The notes: a model not told the origin generated them from the sequence alone. 64,000 nucleotides of DNA from Aphrocallistes beatrix (GCA_963281255.1 OY725496.1:2046001-2110000), one strand, 5' to 3'; counted from the stretch's first letter, positions 1 through 11,500 are shown. Made by a program: numbers and translations.

Positions 1-474
1 GCAAGCACAAAAAGCTGATTTTTGGCATGTGGGAGTATTTTGCTTATGGCTCCAGTAGGTTCTGAGCTCAGGGCAAAGTGTCGACACATCATGGAATTAT
101 GACGTCATTGACACCTTTTTTATATTTAGAAATTTCAGTTTTTCGACCATAACTCCGCCATTTTATGTAATATAAGGCTGAAATTTTAATAGAATGTGCA
201 TATTAATATATCTCAGATATGATGTAACTATCGTAAAAAAATGATGACTATTCACTCTGTTATGACGCTATCATTACGCATCAAAATTTTAAAAAATGAC
301 AAATTTGGCGAATTTCGTGCGATATCGATTATAACAGTGGGACAGACATATTTAGAGATGTTATCTCCCATATAATTAATCAATGGTGACCACAGGCGCC
401 CAAAGGGCGCCTCCGGCGGACACAAAGTGTCCGCCAGCTGCACAACGCTAGCAAGCGAATCGCGCTTGTATTCT
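1..474 (+). mobile_element. H-family element, 5'-truncated by window edge
   Basis: First of at least 15 copies of a repeat about 500 bp long. Landmarks in order: the segment around TTTTTGGCATGTGGGAG, a CRE-like TGACGTCA at 100-107, a GATATCGATTATAACAGT block, then GC-rich hairpins (GGCGCC and GGCGGACA stems) and the end GCAAGCGAATCGCGCTTGTA. There is no coding capacity. Family assignment rests on alignment by eye to the other copies. The class is uncertain: a hairpin-ended, (TA)n-containing non-autonomous element of Helitron/Helentron type is one possibility. Confidence 0.8.
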
Positions 475-547
475 ATTATAATTCTAGCATTCTGTCACGT
501 AAATGGATTAGTTATAGTCAAAAACATAAATTTATAACAAGAAAAGA

Positions 548-682
548 TGTGGCAATGACGTAATAATTCCATGATGAGTCGATATTTTAATCTGAGGTCA
601 GAATGTATTGGAAACATAGCCAAAAGTCTCCCATATTTCTAAAGTCAGCTTTCTATGCCTGATAGTTTCTTCAAACAATCGT
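548..682 (-). mobile_element. H-family fragment (outer end only)
   Basis: Reverse-complement match to the left part of the H family: the ATGACGT / TTCCATGATGAGTCGA block, then AGCCAAAAGTCTCCCATAT, then GTTTCTTCAA. The hairpin end is missing. A (TC)n tract follows at 690-705. Confidence 0.65.
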
Positions 683-708
683 TTAATCTCTCTCTCTCTC
701 TCTCTATA

Positions 709-1477
709 CAGGGTGGGGAATAAGTTCTGCCACAAGCTTCATTGAGGTATAAAATTTCTTATACACAAACGATCTTAGTTATTATAGTCCTTAGAGATTG
801 TAATTCGAATATCCTCAATGATTTTAAAAGATTTTTCGATTCTATGACTTAGAAATGTGTTTTGTATGGTGAGTTTTCAGAAAAAAAATGTGTCCTGGTC
901 CGCAGGGAAAATCGTGAATCAGGGCCCACTGCTTTTCAAGTTTTCTTCCCAGAGTCTTCAAATTCTAGGAGAATTAGCTGACTCATTTTCCTCGAACACT
1001 CTAAATTTGTGGAGATATAAGATGTTCAGATCAGTGCATTTTGAAGACCAATTGGATCAGATTTCTTTGTGATGTAAAAAAAAGTGCCATTTTTGGAAAT
1101 TTTGCAAAAAGTACCTAATTTGAACTGCGACTGAATAACTTTTTCTCGTTTCTGATAACGAATTCAGTGGATTTATGAAATATTTCTATGGTGAATGAAA
1201 GCTACCAGGTGCTAAATCGTCATGGGACATCGATTATGAAGACATTTTTCACAGAAGCAGTGGGCCCTGATTCACGATTTTGCTGCGGACCAGGACACAT
1301 TTTTTTTTCTCAAAACTCACCATACAAAACACATTTCTAAGTCATAGAATCGAAAAATCTTTTAAAATCATTGAAAATATTCGAATTACAATCTAAGGAC
1401 GATAATAACTAAGATTGTTTGAGTATAAGAAATTTTATACCTAATGAAGCTTGTGGCATAACTTATTCCCCACCCTG
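709..1477. mobile_element. Foldback element, TA target (769 bp)
   Basis: The ends CAGGGTGGGGAATAAGT and the reverse complement (ending ATTCCCCACCCTG) are flanked by TA (707-708, 1478-1479). Inverted arms run about 230 bp: the left block GTCCTGGTCCGCAGGG...GTGAATCAGGGCCCACTGC at 893-940 recurs inverted at 1258-1300. The outer arm also matches, through the AAATGTGTTTTGTATGGTGAG segment. There is no transposase. The TA target and CAGGG ends suggest a Tc1/mariner-type non-autonomous element. Confidence 0.85.
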
Positions 1478-1696
1478 TATATATATACATATAGTATATA
1501 GGTTGTGGTGAAAAATGCATTTATTATTAGATCGCACTCATTACTTGGATTATGGTTTTTAGATTGGTATTGATAAACATAATATTTAGGTGGTGCGCAT
1601 GACGTAATCATGTATTACATTTTAAAATTTTTAAATAAATCAAAAATATCTCGTTAAATCAATGGATACCGCCCTTGAAAAAATTTGCCTGACTTA

Positions 1697-2167
1697 CACT
1701 GCCGGGCCATTATAAGTATTCGAACACCATATTGCTTCGCATCATAAGTAATACTAAAATGGGTCTACTCATGGGGGTCAATTCATTCAAACCACGACAT
1801 TTACTGAAGATCTAACATCAAATTCGAAATCTGCACACTCGAATTACTCGGGTTAGAAGTTTTCCATATATTAATCCTTTCTAAAGCGCAATTCCTACCA
1901 ACGGTGTCACCCTGGACCACTTTCAAACTAGTCATTACCAATTTATATAAAATAAGAGCAAGTGGATCAAGATTGCACAAACGATATAAATTTACTTTGA
2001 AGCATAATTGATTAATAGAAATCTTCTAAACAGACTAATTCTAGTGTGTAGACATCAAATTTGATATCAGATTTTCAGTGGTTGCCGTGGTTCCATAAGT
2101 AGACCCATTTTAGTATTATTTACGATGTAAATCAAGATCGTGTTCGAATACTTATAGCCAGGCAGTG
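1697..2167. mobile_element. Tc1/mariner-type MITE (471 bp)
   Basis: The terminal inverted repeats begin CACTGCCGGGCCATTATAAG and end with the near complement (CTTATAGCCAGGCAGTG). Both sides are flanked by TA. The interior has AT-rich inverted patches and no ORF. The same end architecture (CACTG-CCGG... with TATTCGNACA) is seen in the MITEs at 22622, 50559 and 60976. Confidence 0.85.
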
Positions 2168-2184
2168 TAAAGAAAACGGCAACA

Positions 2185-4095
2185 TTGTTATTGTTAATTC
2201 CATTGTATTACTGAGCGGTCTACAATCTGTTAGTACTAGTTGGACGGTATTTATTTGATTTTTATGAGTTAACTCCCAAAGTTTAGCGTTTGTAAAAAAT
2301 GAAAATTATTGGAGGTTTTTGGCGCATTCATTCATTAGTTTTTAACTTATTTGATATTTTTTTAATGATATGAACCTTAACATTGTTTTGACCCCATTGT
2401 AGATTATATAACACAAAGATTTAGAAGAAAAGCCTAATAAAATCCAATCAAAATAGCTATAAGGGAGTTCATTTATATAATGCTCGGGAAATCGCATGTT
2501 TGATATCAGATATTTAGCGATCATTGGATCAGAAATAAAATTCGGATCGTTTCAGAAAAATATTTGTTCTGATCCGACCATTTAAACGTGAGATATCGCT
2601 TATTATAGGTAAAGTTCGGGCCTAATATCTATCTATGGTCCCGAATGAGGCCGATGTCATATCTTAAAGATATATAATCTATTATAATCGTAAATGAAAG
2701 GATATATGCGAAAAAATATACAGGTTCATCGAACATTCCTTTGTCAAAAATTAAATATTTCTCAACTTATCATTGACTTGATTGTAGTACAAATTCAATG
2801 AAGAACTTTGAATATATTAGAAATGGCGAATCTAATCATGAAATATGTATCTAAATGTGGCTATTATGATAAATAATGAATACAATTGTGGTCAATGATG
2901 AGAACAAGAAAAATTGGAAAACTTTAGATAATTATTTTGAAGTTCTGGCCTTGGACCTCCCAGATTCGGCCAAAAACCCCCATTTAGAGTCCAAAAGGAG
3001 AGATCTCTCTAACTCTGTAAATATAAGCCCAAATTCTTAGTTCTCACATCCCAATATACTTTTTATGAGGGTACATATATGATTCATTGATAATAATTGT
3101 ACTACATCCTATGGATTGTTACGTAGATTTTTGTCATATGATGACGATGCATTTTTCGAAAATCCTAACTTGGAAACCAAAGTCATAGACTTTTATTCTA
3201 ATTAATAAATATACTTTTTGAAAGCTCTTTATTCATTCTAAACTGATGGATTATACTTTTTGGTGCTATGAATATGAATTATTCACAATTATCTCAAAAT
3301 ATTTTGAAGATTTCAAATGTACTTTGCTATTTTACGTAAATATTTGGTTCAAATATTCCTAAATCATCAGTATAAATTCGAATAAATGCCTGTGAATGCT
3401 TAGTTCATTTTTATTAACTCATTTTACATCCTTCAGAACATCTAAACTTAAAATCTCTATATCTCGGGATTTTAAAATTTCAAAATTGACCGTCTTTCCC
3501 GAATTTTAACTCAAAATTGATTGAGATAGAGGTTGGAAAATTTTAAGAGTTGTTCCATATCATTAGGCGATAAACGTAGGACTACTTGATTTTCGATATC
3601 TTATAACTTGGTGATTTTATTTATGATTTACCAAAAAAAAAGTTTCTCGCACTTTTTTGGCACTTTTTTTGAAGACCCCAATAAAATTTAGCGATTTTGT
3701 CATTGTACCTTTCTTCTTGTCATATGAGGTGGCAAATATGATAGACTATCTATGATTTGGTTTGGAAACATTTGTTTCCTTGGTATGTCCTAAAAATTTT
3801 TTGAGTGGCCTGATTTCTATCATTAAGATGACTTTGAGACACTGTATTTCACAAACTAGAAATGAGAATCAAAAACGGTTTGGAATGTGCAAATATTTCT
3901 AGACGGAGAAATGTGCGCACGCTTAGCATCTCTTATAGCTCTACTTTCATCGTATACTGTAAGCCAAATCATATATTTTTCGCGGGGGGTATCCTTAAGA
4001 TAGTCATATTAAATATGTTAGTACTACATATCAAGTCCATCACTATAAGGAACATTTTTGCTATAATGTTCTAAGCTCTATCTATAATGGTTGTT
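2185..4095. repeat. R-family long non-coding repeat, copy 1
   Basis: About 1.9 kb shared in direct orientation with 9530-11185. It starts near TTGTTAATTCCATTGTATTACTGAGCGGTCTAC and runs through GATTATATAACACAAAGATTTAGAAG and a TATGATTCATTGATAAT block. It ends near the AAACTAGAAATGAGAATCA segment. Partial copies occur at 39110-39500, 56935-57105 and 62727-63000. No convincing ORF: the short ORF near its end is not conserved as protein between copies. Nature unknown; it may be a non-autonomous transposon or a decayed retroelement. Confidence 0.75.
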
Positions 4096-4461
4096 GAGTA
4101 CTGACGTTTCCGCATTTTCCATAATAGGAAATATATTAAAGATGATGCGTGTGAAATCTTCTGTTTAATTTAAGATACATCAATTAAAAGTGTTATTTGG
4201 TGATAGGAAATCGCATATAAGGAACATTTTTGTGATTAAGTACTTAGATCTAGCATTAACAGTTATTGAGTTATTGCGAATCAACATACCCCATTGAATG
4301 GAAGGAGGGGATTTAAGGATCTGACTTCATGCGCACGCCTCCCCTAGAACAAATTTTTAAAAGTTTAGAGAAAAAAATGTTCATATATATTTATTCAATT
4401 CAAAATCCAATTAATGGAAATGATAAATATAAACTTCTCACTTTAATCTTCGATTCAAGGG

Positions 4462-4489
4462 TATATCCTTACTATTAAAACACGATTAA
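4462..4489 (+). repeat. Dispersed terminal motif TCCTTACTATTAAAAC(T/A)CG
   Basis: This motif is found at about 12 sites in the window and bounds many H- and M-family copies. Here it follows a gene-free stretch (4100-4460) in which I see nothing else, and it abuts the MITE at 4500. Confidence 0.6.
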
Positions 4490-4499
4490 TGTGTATATA

Positions 4500-4672
4500 C
4501 AGTGGAATTTGCTTATTAGCAACTCCCTTATTAGCAACATTGATCTATTAGCAACCAATCTCCAGGTCCCAGGTGAAGATTTTGTATTAATTCTGTTCCC
4601 TTATTAGCAACTTCGCGTATTAGCAACCATTTTATGGGCAAAACTCGAGTTGCTAATAAGTAAATTCCACTG
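4500..4672. mobile_element. Short pogo-like MITE (173 bp)
   Basis: The ends CAGTGGAATTTGCTTATTAG and the complementary CTAATAAGTAAATTCCACTG are flanked by TA. Internally the word TTATTAGCAAC repeats several times. It is closely related to the 100-bp element at 39007-39106. A (TA)n tract follows at 4673-4694. Confidence 0.85.
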
Positions 4673-4694
4673 TATATATATATATATATATATA

Positions 4695-5359
4695 TTAGGG
4701 TACTCCAAAATATTCAAAAGTTTAAATCCTTAGATGCACACTCTTTGAATTGTTTACCTTGATCACCAAGTATGCACTCTAAAATTTTCAAACAATTGAG
4801 TTGATTTAGTGGTTGCGCAAAGTAGGCTTCTCCTGGTGCAGATTTATTATTGGACATGTCCGGTTTGAGGCTTAAAGTTGCTTCTGATGTTCTAATATAC
4901 TAGTAACTGTATTTTTTGTGATATTTGGGGGTGATTTTATATCAGCTAATAATACTTTTTAATGACCGGAAAGCTACCAGTTCGGAGATACTGGTGAAAA
5001 CAGTTGCGACCAGAATTCGTGATCGAAATTATTAAGGGTTGCAACTGTTTTCACCAGTATCTCCGAACTGGTAGCTTTTCGGTTATTAAAATGTATTATT
5101 AGCTGATATAAAATCACCCCCAAATATCACAAAAATACAGTTACTAGTATATTAGAACATCAGAAGCAACTTTAAGCCTCAAACCGGACATGTCCAATAA
5201 TAAATCTGCACCAGGAGAAGCCTACTTTGCGCGACCACTAAATCATCTCCTAATTGTTTGAAAATTTTATAGTGCATACTTACTTGGTGATCAAGGTAAA
5301 CTATTCAAAGAGTGTGCATCTAAGGATTTAAAACTTTCGAATATTTTGGGGCACCCTAA
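4695..5359. mobile_element. Foldback element with TTAGGGTRCTCC ends, copy 1 (665 bp)
   Basis: This is one large inverted repeat: the left arm 4695-5030 and the right arm 5040-5359 are near-complementary. The matching blocks are around ATATTTGGGGGTGATTTTAT, CAGTTGCGACC/GGGTTGCAACTG and the outer TTAGGG/CACCCTAA. The loop is only some tens of bases, centred near 5020. A diverged relative is at 61953-62634. There is no ORF of its own. Confidence 0.88.
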
Positions 5360-5376
5360 TATAGGATATATATATA

Positions 5377-5890
5377 CCGCCGGTCAAAAAGAATTGCTCA
5401 AAATGAATTTTCCAAAAATTCTTAAGTCTATGATTTTTGTCCAGTCACCTTCTATGGACTGTGGAAGTGGAAATCTTTAGCGGATATTCTGATATTCTGA
5501 TAACCCGGAATAGTGATGTCCCTTACCGAGTCAGTCAGTATATGTTTCCATAGGATATCAGCTACGCTCTTTTGGCTGCACCCAAACATTTTAGCCACCT
5601 CCCTCTGAGTATGGACGCTTTTCACTAACAATATTAGGTTTGCTTGATTTTCAATGGAAAGTTTTGATTGCATTGAAAATTGGATAAATACTGATAAATA
5701 TTAAAAAAGATCAGAAAAGTAAAAAAAGTACAAAAATAATAAATGGAATATCTGTATTTGGGTATTACTTATCAAAATAAACAAATATGTATATGGTTTC
5801 GCAAGAGATAAACTATCTAATGAGTCAAGACTATTTGACATCTACTATACTACATACATTGATTTTGGGCAATTCTTTTTGACCAGGACG
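5377..5890 (-). mobile_element. Internally deleted Tc1 derivative (514 bp)
   Basis: The ends CCGCCGGTCAAAAAGAATTG and (inverted) CAATTCTTTTTGACCAGG match the terminal repeats of the Tc1 element at 43826-45179. It is flanked by TA (5375-5376, 5891-5892). It keeps both ends and the first fifth of the transposase but lacks the catalytic region, so it is a deletion derivative that could move only in trans. Confidence 0.88.
5452..5673 (-). pseudogene. N-terminal fragment of Tc1 transposase
   Basis: The 73-residue frame begins MQSKLSIENQANLILL. It lines up with the first ~58 residues of the transposase at 44050, including the helix-turn-helix region (TQREVAKMFGCSQKSVADIL) and the RDITIPG motif just before the GRPR-type hook. 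The frame then runs into unrelated sequence at the internal deletion. The Asp/Glu catalytic triad is absent, so no activity is expected. Confidence 0.85.
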
Positions 5891-5892
5891 TA

Positions 5893-6390
5893 TATATCTG
5901 TAACGAATTGATTGAAGAAACTACCAGGTACAGAAAGCTGATTTTTGGCATATGGGAGTCTTTTGGCTATGGCTCCACTAAGTTCGGAGCTCAGACGAAA
6001 ATGTTTACTCATCATGGAATTATGACGTCATTGTCACATTTTTTATAATTAGAAATTTCAGTTTTTCGACTCTAACTCAGTCATTTTAGGTGATAGAAGG
6101 CTGATATTTTAATAGAATGTATATTAATATACCTCACATATGATAAATATCATTAAAAAATGATGACTCAGCACTCTGTTATGACGTCATCATTACGCAT
6201 CAAAAATTTTAAAATTGACAAATTTGGTGTTTTTTCGTGCGTTATCGATTATAACAGTAGGACAGACGCATTTAGAGATGTTATCTCCCTCATAATTAAT
6301 CAATGTGACCCCAGGCGCCCAATGGGCGCTTCTGGTGGATACAAAGTGTCCCCAGTCGCGCAGCGCAATCACGCGAAGCGTGCTTGTAGT
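5893..6390 (+). mobile_element. H-family element
   Basis: Runs from ATCTGTAACGAATTGATTGA through CRE-like TGACGTCA sites at 6023-6030 and 6182-6189. It ends with the hairpin GGCGCCCAATGGGCGC and the terminal GCGAAGCGTGCTTGTA. It directly abuts the Tc1 derivative at 5377-5890. Confidence 0.88.
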
Positions 6391-6604
6391 TTATAAAATC
6401 CGAGGAAATCGAATAGCGTTAATGGTTCTGTTTATCCCTGATCGCAATGTATTGTGAATGGATCTAGTACAATATATAAAGTCACCCATTGAAACATTTA
6501 TTATTAATTTTGTATTTACTTTGATTGCTTGTCGTTAGTTAAATAAAACATTGCTTGATCTAGTAATTATTTGCTGATTTTCATATATTTCTAGCAGTGA
6601 TATA

Positions 6605-7267
6605 ATGGCAGTGCCACATTTCACTGTGAAAACGAGGAGTCAAACTGAACACTTTATTTTCGGTTCACCTTCTCCATTGCAGGAATATTATTTACCTGCT
6701 AAAATGGTGGTCAACCATTCACTTTTTGTTCGAAGAGATAAATCTCTATTTAACAAGTTGCTTCCAACAGATTGCGATGTTATAAATATTGTAACTACTA
6801 ATCTACAAAATATCTGGGAACGAGCAACGATTCCAATTATAGGTCGCCAATCAATCTTCAACAAACATTGTTGAAAGACACCAAATAATCGTTCATCGGG
6901 TAGGAGTGAAAGTATAATCATCAAATTGAAATATGATTCATTACTTGATATTGCAAAAAGTCCCTGCTTCAGAAACTGCGATCAAACTATGACATATCAA
7001 GATTGTTGCTGTACTACCAATCCTGCAGAAATAACTTTTGATAGGAAATTTTACCTAGATCAACTTGGCCCGCGCCTGCTAGATATAGGCAACATCAATA
7101 AACATATTTCAGAAAAACTTATCAAACGTGAAAGGAGATACACTAGAGAGGAAAGGATCGATATTAATCTCTCTGACAGAGAAATTAAAACTGAAATTGA
7201 CACACCAAAACATAGTGATGCAACTACTAGTGAAATGAATGAATTAAATGATCCAAATTATACATAG
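6605..7267 (+). pseudogene. Transposon-derived ORF interrupted by one in-frame TGA
   Basis: Two frames, 6605-6874 and 6926-7267, lie in the same phase and join through a single TGA at 6872-6874, giving about 220 codons. The first part holds NLQNIWERATIPIIG. The second holds a Cys-rich stretch (FRNCDQTMTYQDCCC) followed by FYLDQLGPRLLDIGNINKHI. From memory, this arrangement (a W.kA.IP segment, a Cys cluster, then a LDQ.g.R...IG motif) resembles a widespread uncharacterised transposon-encoded protein of invertebrates; I cannot name the superfamily. No zinc-finger spacing is clear. The stop may be a lesion, or the ORF may be two shorter products. Flanks (6390-6600, 7270-7660) show no clear ends. 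Confidence 0.5.
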
Positions 7268-7668
7268 CATTCTAGAAAATCTGATCCTATTAATTCAAAG
7301 CAAACCCGATTTAGTATGTTATTTTATAATTTTTAAATAACATAATTTACGGAGATGTACTACCTATTATGAACAGGTAAGGTTTTCGTGTAGTTTCGAA
7401 TTAAAGTATACGCCCCTCTGAATTTAATTCTCTCTCAAGCTCATTAGTTTTAATCTTGCAATGGTAGTTACTTGGTTTTTAGTTGTATTGTATAGGCTAC
7501 AAGGGTATCTAATGTAGGTGTATCTAATGTAAGGATATCGATTTCACTATCCTACTTTAACCTCTTTTTAGACTAAAAATTTAAAAATAATTTAAGCTAA
7601 GAGGATTGAGGGAGGAGGTTAAGAAATTGAGATGCAAGTTGAAAGTTGGACAGGGCGATAGGATGGGC

Positions 7669-9393
7669 CATAGCATTCTATACACTAAGGCAATGGTGCT
7701 AATTGGTGGACTTGGACTAGGGATTGGTTAGATCAGTTAGTTTACTTTTATATCAAAATTCTAATACAACTGTAAATTTACTGTAACTACCCATATTAAG
7801 AAAATAATTAATAGCCTACTTCCCTTTTATGAAATCATGAATGGTCTGGAAATAATTTTATATATATAGTGGACATGTAGTAAGTAAGTTAATAAATAGT
7901 CAAGCGGAAATTATAAGAATAATTGGTAAGAAATGTGATACACAGATAAAATGAGCATAGAGGCAGTTTAGAAAGTCGAGTAGAAGCGAGATATGATGAT
8001 AGGTGTAGAATGTAACTCCGATGCTTCTTGAATAAGTGTCATTGTAGCTGCTAGTGAGTTCCTCGATAATGATAATGATAATGATAAAGTAGATATTTCA
8101 TTCAGACGGTTGTAGATACAGGAGTGATAGATCATGCCGGAAGATTTATCTATAAGAATATAATACAATAATTAGGTACTAAATTTGGCTCGAAATAATA
8201 TTTGTAACGGGTATAGAAGAGATAATTATCAGTAAAAACAGGGTGTTTCAAAAGTATTGGCACCTATTCTAATAGAACCACAATGGTTGGACGAACAATG
8301 GTTGGAAATACAATTGTGGGGGATCATTTGGATTGTCGATGGCGCCAAAAAATGCGAAGTTGGAATTGTGACGTTTTTATTATCAAATGCTTTGATATAT
8401 AATTAGTCGTTAATTTCTGAAATAACTATCTTAATAAAAAACAAAGAGTTATTACACATGAGCTTTTCAGCCGTTTCGAAGGTCGATCATATTTAGTTTA
8501 GAAAGAAGATCTGGAAATGAACTAACTAAGAACTTATCTACCTTTTCTTTGTTATCAGTTATGCACTTAGATTAGATTCCATCAGCAAACGTTCTTTGTG
8601 ATCCAAAGATATTCTCTTAGCTTGGAATTGGATCCACATAGATAGGAAGGAAGGTTGGGGAATGTACTGGGTACTGTAGTTTTATTAAGAGCTATTCTAT
8701 CTACGAAGCCCGTCATTGTAGGTAATGGTTCTCTCGATGTCATCCGGTTTGAAATGATGTACACATACCTAAACGATGAGTAGAAGTGTAAATGTGACAA
8801 TCAGTAAATGAAACATAATTATAGAAGCTTACTCTCATTTGTGTGTTTGCATAGTCCTTCCGTGGGTGTGGAATTGCTCCAAACCATTCTTCACGTAGTT
8901 CCAGATTTTCATAGGTAGATTCTGCTTGACATCTATAATTAGACTTGCACCCTGGGACGACACATGACATTGTCGTTCCGAAAGAGTAATAATAATTTGA
9001 TACGTATGAGTCAGGAGAGTCAGGAGTGTTTCAGATTTAGTTTGATCTGTATATATGAAAAGACAGTGATTTGTAGAACTTTACAACAAGGTAGTAAATA
9101 AATATATAATTGATGTGGTTGATCTTAAAACAATAGAAATAAGTAGTATGTTAATGTATATAAGTAATGTGGTTGGTTCAAATTAGTTTAACCACAAATT
9201 CTCTTCAGTGCAATCCTCAAACCATTTTGATGTAAATCGGTGTAGAATTCATGAAAACGATCAGTATATGTCCGAAGCTAGTATATACCAGCATAATCGA
9301 ACCATTTTTAAGAAATCAAATTTGACTGATCTAACCAATCCCTAGTCCAAGTCCACCAACCAACACCATTGCCTTAGTGTATAGAATGCTATG
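7669..9393 (-). mobile_element. P-type (THAP) element, internally deleted, copy 1
   Basis: The inverted ends start CATAGCATTCTATACACTAA, with subterminal GGATTGGTTAGATCAG mirrored by CTGATCTAACCAATCC. They are flanked by a perfect 7-bp direct repeat GATGGGC (7662-7668, 9394-9400). The 1.7-kb body carries two exons of a THAP domain on the minus strand but no catalytic domain. The CATAG...CTATG ends and the 7-bp duplication match the P elements at 21168 and 24110. Interior notes: (GATAAT)n at 8068-8093 and a Tc1-like end CAGGGTGTTTCAAAAGTATT near 8242. Confidence 0.82.
8572..8970 (-). pseudogene. THAP-domain gene, two exons, frameshifted
   Basis: Exon 1 (8970-8833, 46 codons) starts MSCVVPGCKSNY, with the first two THAP zinc ligands as C-x4-C, and contains the REEWFGAIP segment. 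It ends at a GTAAGC donor. Exon 2 starts at 8768 after ...CGTTTAG in the same phase and supplies the second ligand pair (VCVHHF, C-x2-H) followed by KPDDIERTITYN. The frame then shifts near 8720; the RIALNKTTVPSTFP tail, equivalent to the THAP domain's closing AVP.iFP box, is in another frame. This is a sequence-specific DNA-binding domain of the type used by P-family transposases. The lesion makes this copy non-functional. A second copy is at 45567-46018. Confidence 0.75.
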
Positions 9394-9529
9394 GATGGGC
9401 AATCACAATTGATTTATTAATCTATTATGTACATTTTAATTGTCGTTGAAAATTAAGATTCTACAACATAAATTGCGGAAAAATGTTTAAGGATACTCTC
9501 GAAAAACTTGACCTGAATTTTAATTTTTA

Positions 9530-11185
9530 TTGTTAATTTCATTGTATTACTGAGCGGTCTACCATCTGATAGTACTAGTTGGACGGTATTTATCTTGATT
9601 TTTATCAGGTAACCACTTAAAGTTTAGCGTTACTAAAAATTGAAAATTATTGGAGCGTTTTCGACGCATTCATAAATTGTTTTTTACTTATTTGATAATT
9701 TTTAATGAGATGGGACCCTACATTGTTTTGGCCCATTTGAAGATTATATAATACAAAGATTTAGAAGAAATGCCAATAAAATCCAATTAAAATATTTTGA
9801 TAAGGGAGTTAGTTCATTTCTATTATGCTCGGGAAATGACCGGTAAGATATCAGATATTTAGCGATAATTGTATCAGAAAAAAAATTCTGATTATTTTTT
9901 TAAGATTTGTCCAGATCCGACCATTTGTTCATGTGTTATCGCTTATTATTGTTGAAGTTCGGGTATAATACCTCTCTATGGTCCCGAAAGAGGCCGAGGT
10001 CATATATATTGAAGATAAATAATCTATTATAATCATAAATGAAAGGTTATACTATATGAAAATATATAGGTTTCTCAAACATCTCTTTATCAAAATATAA
10101 AATTTTCGACTTATCATTTAAATACAAAATCTATGGAGAACTTTGAATATAATAGAAGATGGCGAATCTAATCTTGAAATGTGTTCAAATGTGGCTATTA
10201 TGCTAAACAATGAATATAATTGTCAGTTATAATGTGTATAGAAAATTTGGAGCACTTTTCATTCTTATTATGGAAGTTCTGGATTTGGACCTCATAGATT
10301 TGGAAAACCCCCACATTTAGTGTTCAAAAAGAGATATCTCTCGATATCTGTAAATCTAAGCCCGAATTCTTAGTTCTCAACTCCTAATAAACATTTTATG
10401 ACGATATATATATGATTCATTGATAATATTTGCATTACATCCTATGGAATATTAATCTTTAGATCTTTCTCAATGTGATGATGCAAAATTTTTCGAAAAT
10501 CTTGAATTCGAAACTAAAAGGCAAAGACTTTCGTTCTAACTTCCTAATATATTATTTAGAAGCTCTACTGATGGATTATACTCCGTAGTGCAAAGAATAT
10601 GAATTATTATTCACAATTATCTCAAAATATTCGGGGAAAGGGTTTCAAGGAAGTTTACATTTCAAGAGTTGTTCCATATCATTATGCGATGAACTTAGGA
10701 CCACTTGATTTCCGATATCTTATAACTTAGTGGTATTATTGCTGATTCACCAAAAAACTGACATTTCGGGGGTTTTTTTAGTACTTTTTTTCAGAGCCAT
10801 ATCAAAATTATAATTTATGTCATTATGGCTTTCTTTTGGTCCGATGAGGTTTACCGGTAAATGTGAATGACAATCTATGATTCAATTTTAGAAGCATTTG
10901 TTTCCTTGGCAAGTCTTAAAATTTATTTGGGCGCCTGGGGCCTACCATTAGGACGTGCTAGCGAAAAACGAAAAAATAAGACTTTGTGAAACTGTATCTC
11001 AAAAACTAGAAATGAGAATCAGAAGCGGTTTGAATAACGAAAGTATTTCCATAAGGAGATACGTGTCCATGCTTAACATCCTTTATAGCTCTACTTTCAA
11101 CGTATGGTGTAAGCAAAACCGAATGGTTTTTCGGGGCGGTATCCTTAAAATATCCAATATCACGCATATAAAATTGTGATAGCCC
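9530..11185. repeat. R-family long non-coding repeat, copy 2
   Basis: In direct orientation to 2185-4095, with the same order of blocks: TACTGAGCGGTCTACCATCTG, then AGATTATATAATACAAAGATTTAGAAG, then GGCCGAGGTCATAT, then ATATGATTCATTGATAAT, then TCAAAAACTAGAAATGAGAATCA. It is shorter mainly through small indels. It lies next to the P-type element ending at 9393. The stretch 11190-11500 shows nothing recognisable. Confidence 0.75.
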
Positions 11186-11500
11186 GATTCAATTTACGTT
11201 CAAGACAAACAGGTATGGTGGGAACATCAGGTAATAAAAATCTCCATCTTCATCTCAATTATTTAGTTAAACATATGCATCCACTCACATGTACATTCAA
11301 ATGGTTCACCTATGAACCTAATATTTATTACCATCACAATTGAGTGATAGAAAAAGTGAACGCAAAAGAACCTCTCCATAATATTTGGATTGGAAAAGAA
11401 ATATTGTGCGGAAAACATTAAAGTACATTTTTAATAACTACATCGCTAATATATGTGTATATACCATCGTCTCCTCTCCAATTCAATCAAAAAAAAAAAA

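Noticed and set aside
1-474. H family as a proven Helitron
   Set aside because: There is hairpin and (TA)n evidence only; no TC...CTRR ends, no A-T host site and no RepHel coding sequence, and the outer motifs are inverted. Kept as unclassified.
3862-11179. Similar short ORFs (3862-4074 and 10955-11179) at the same place in both R copies
   Set aside because: Nucleotide similarity explains the resemblance; substitutions and indels are not biased to preserve protein, start contexts differ, and no motif is present.
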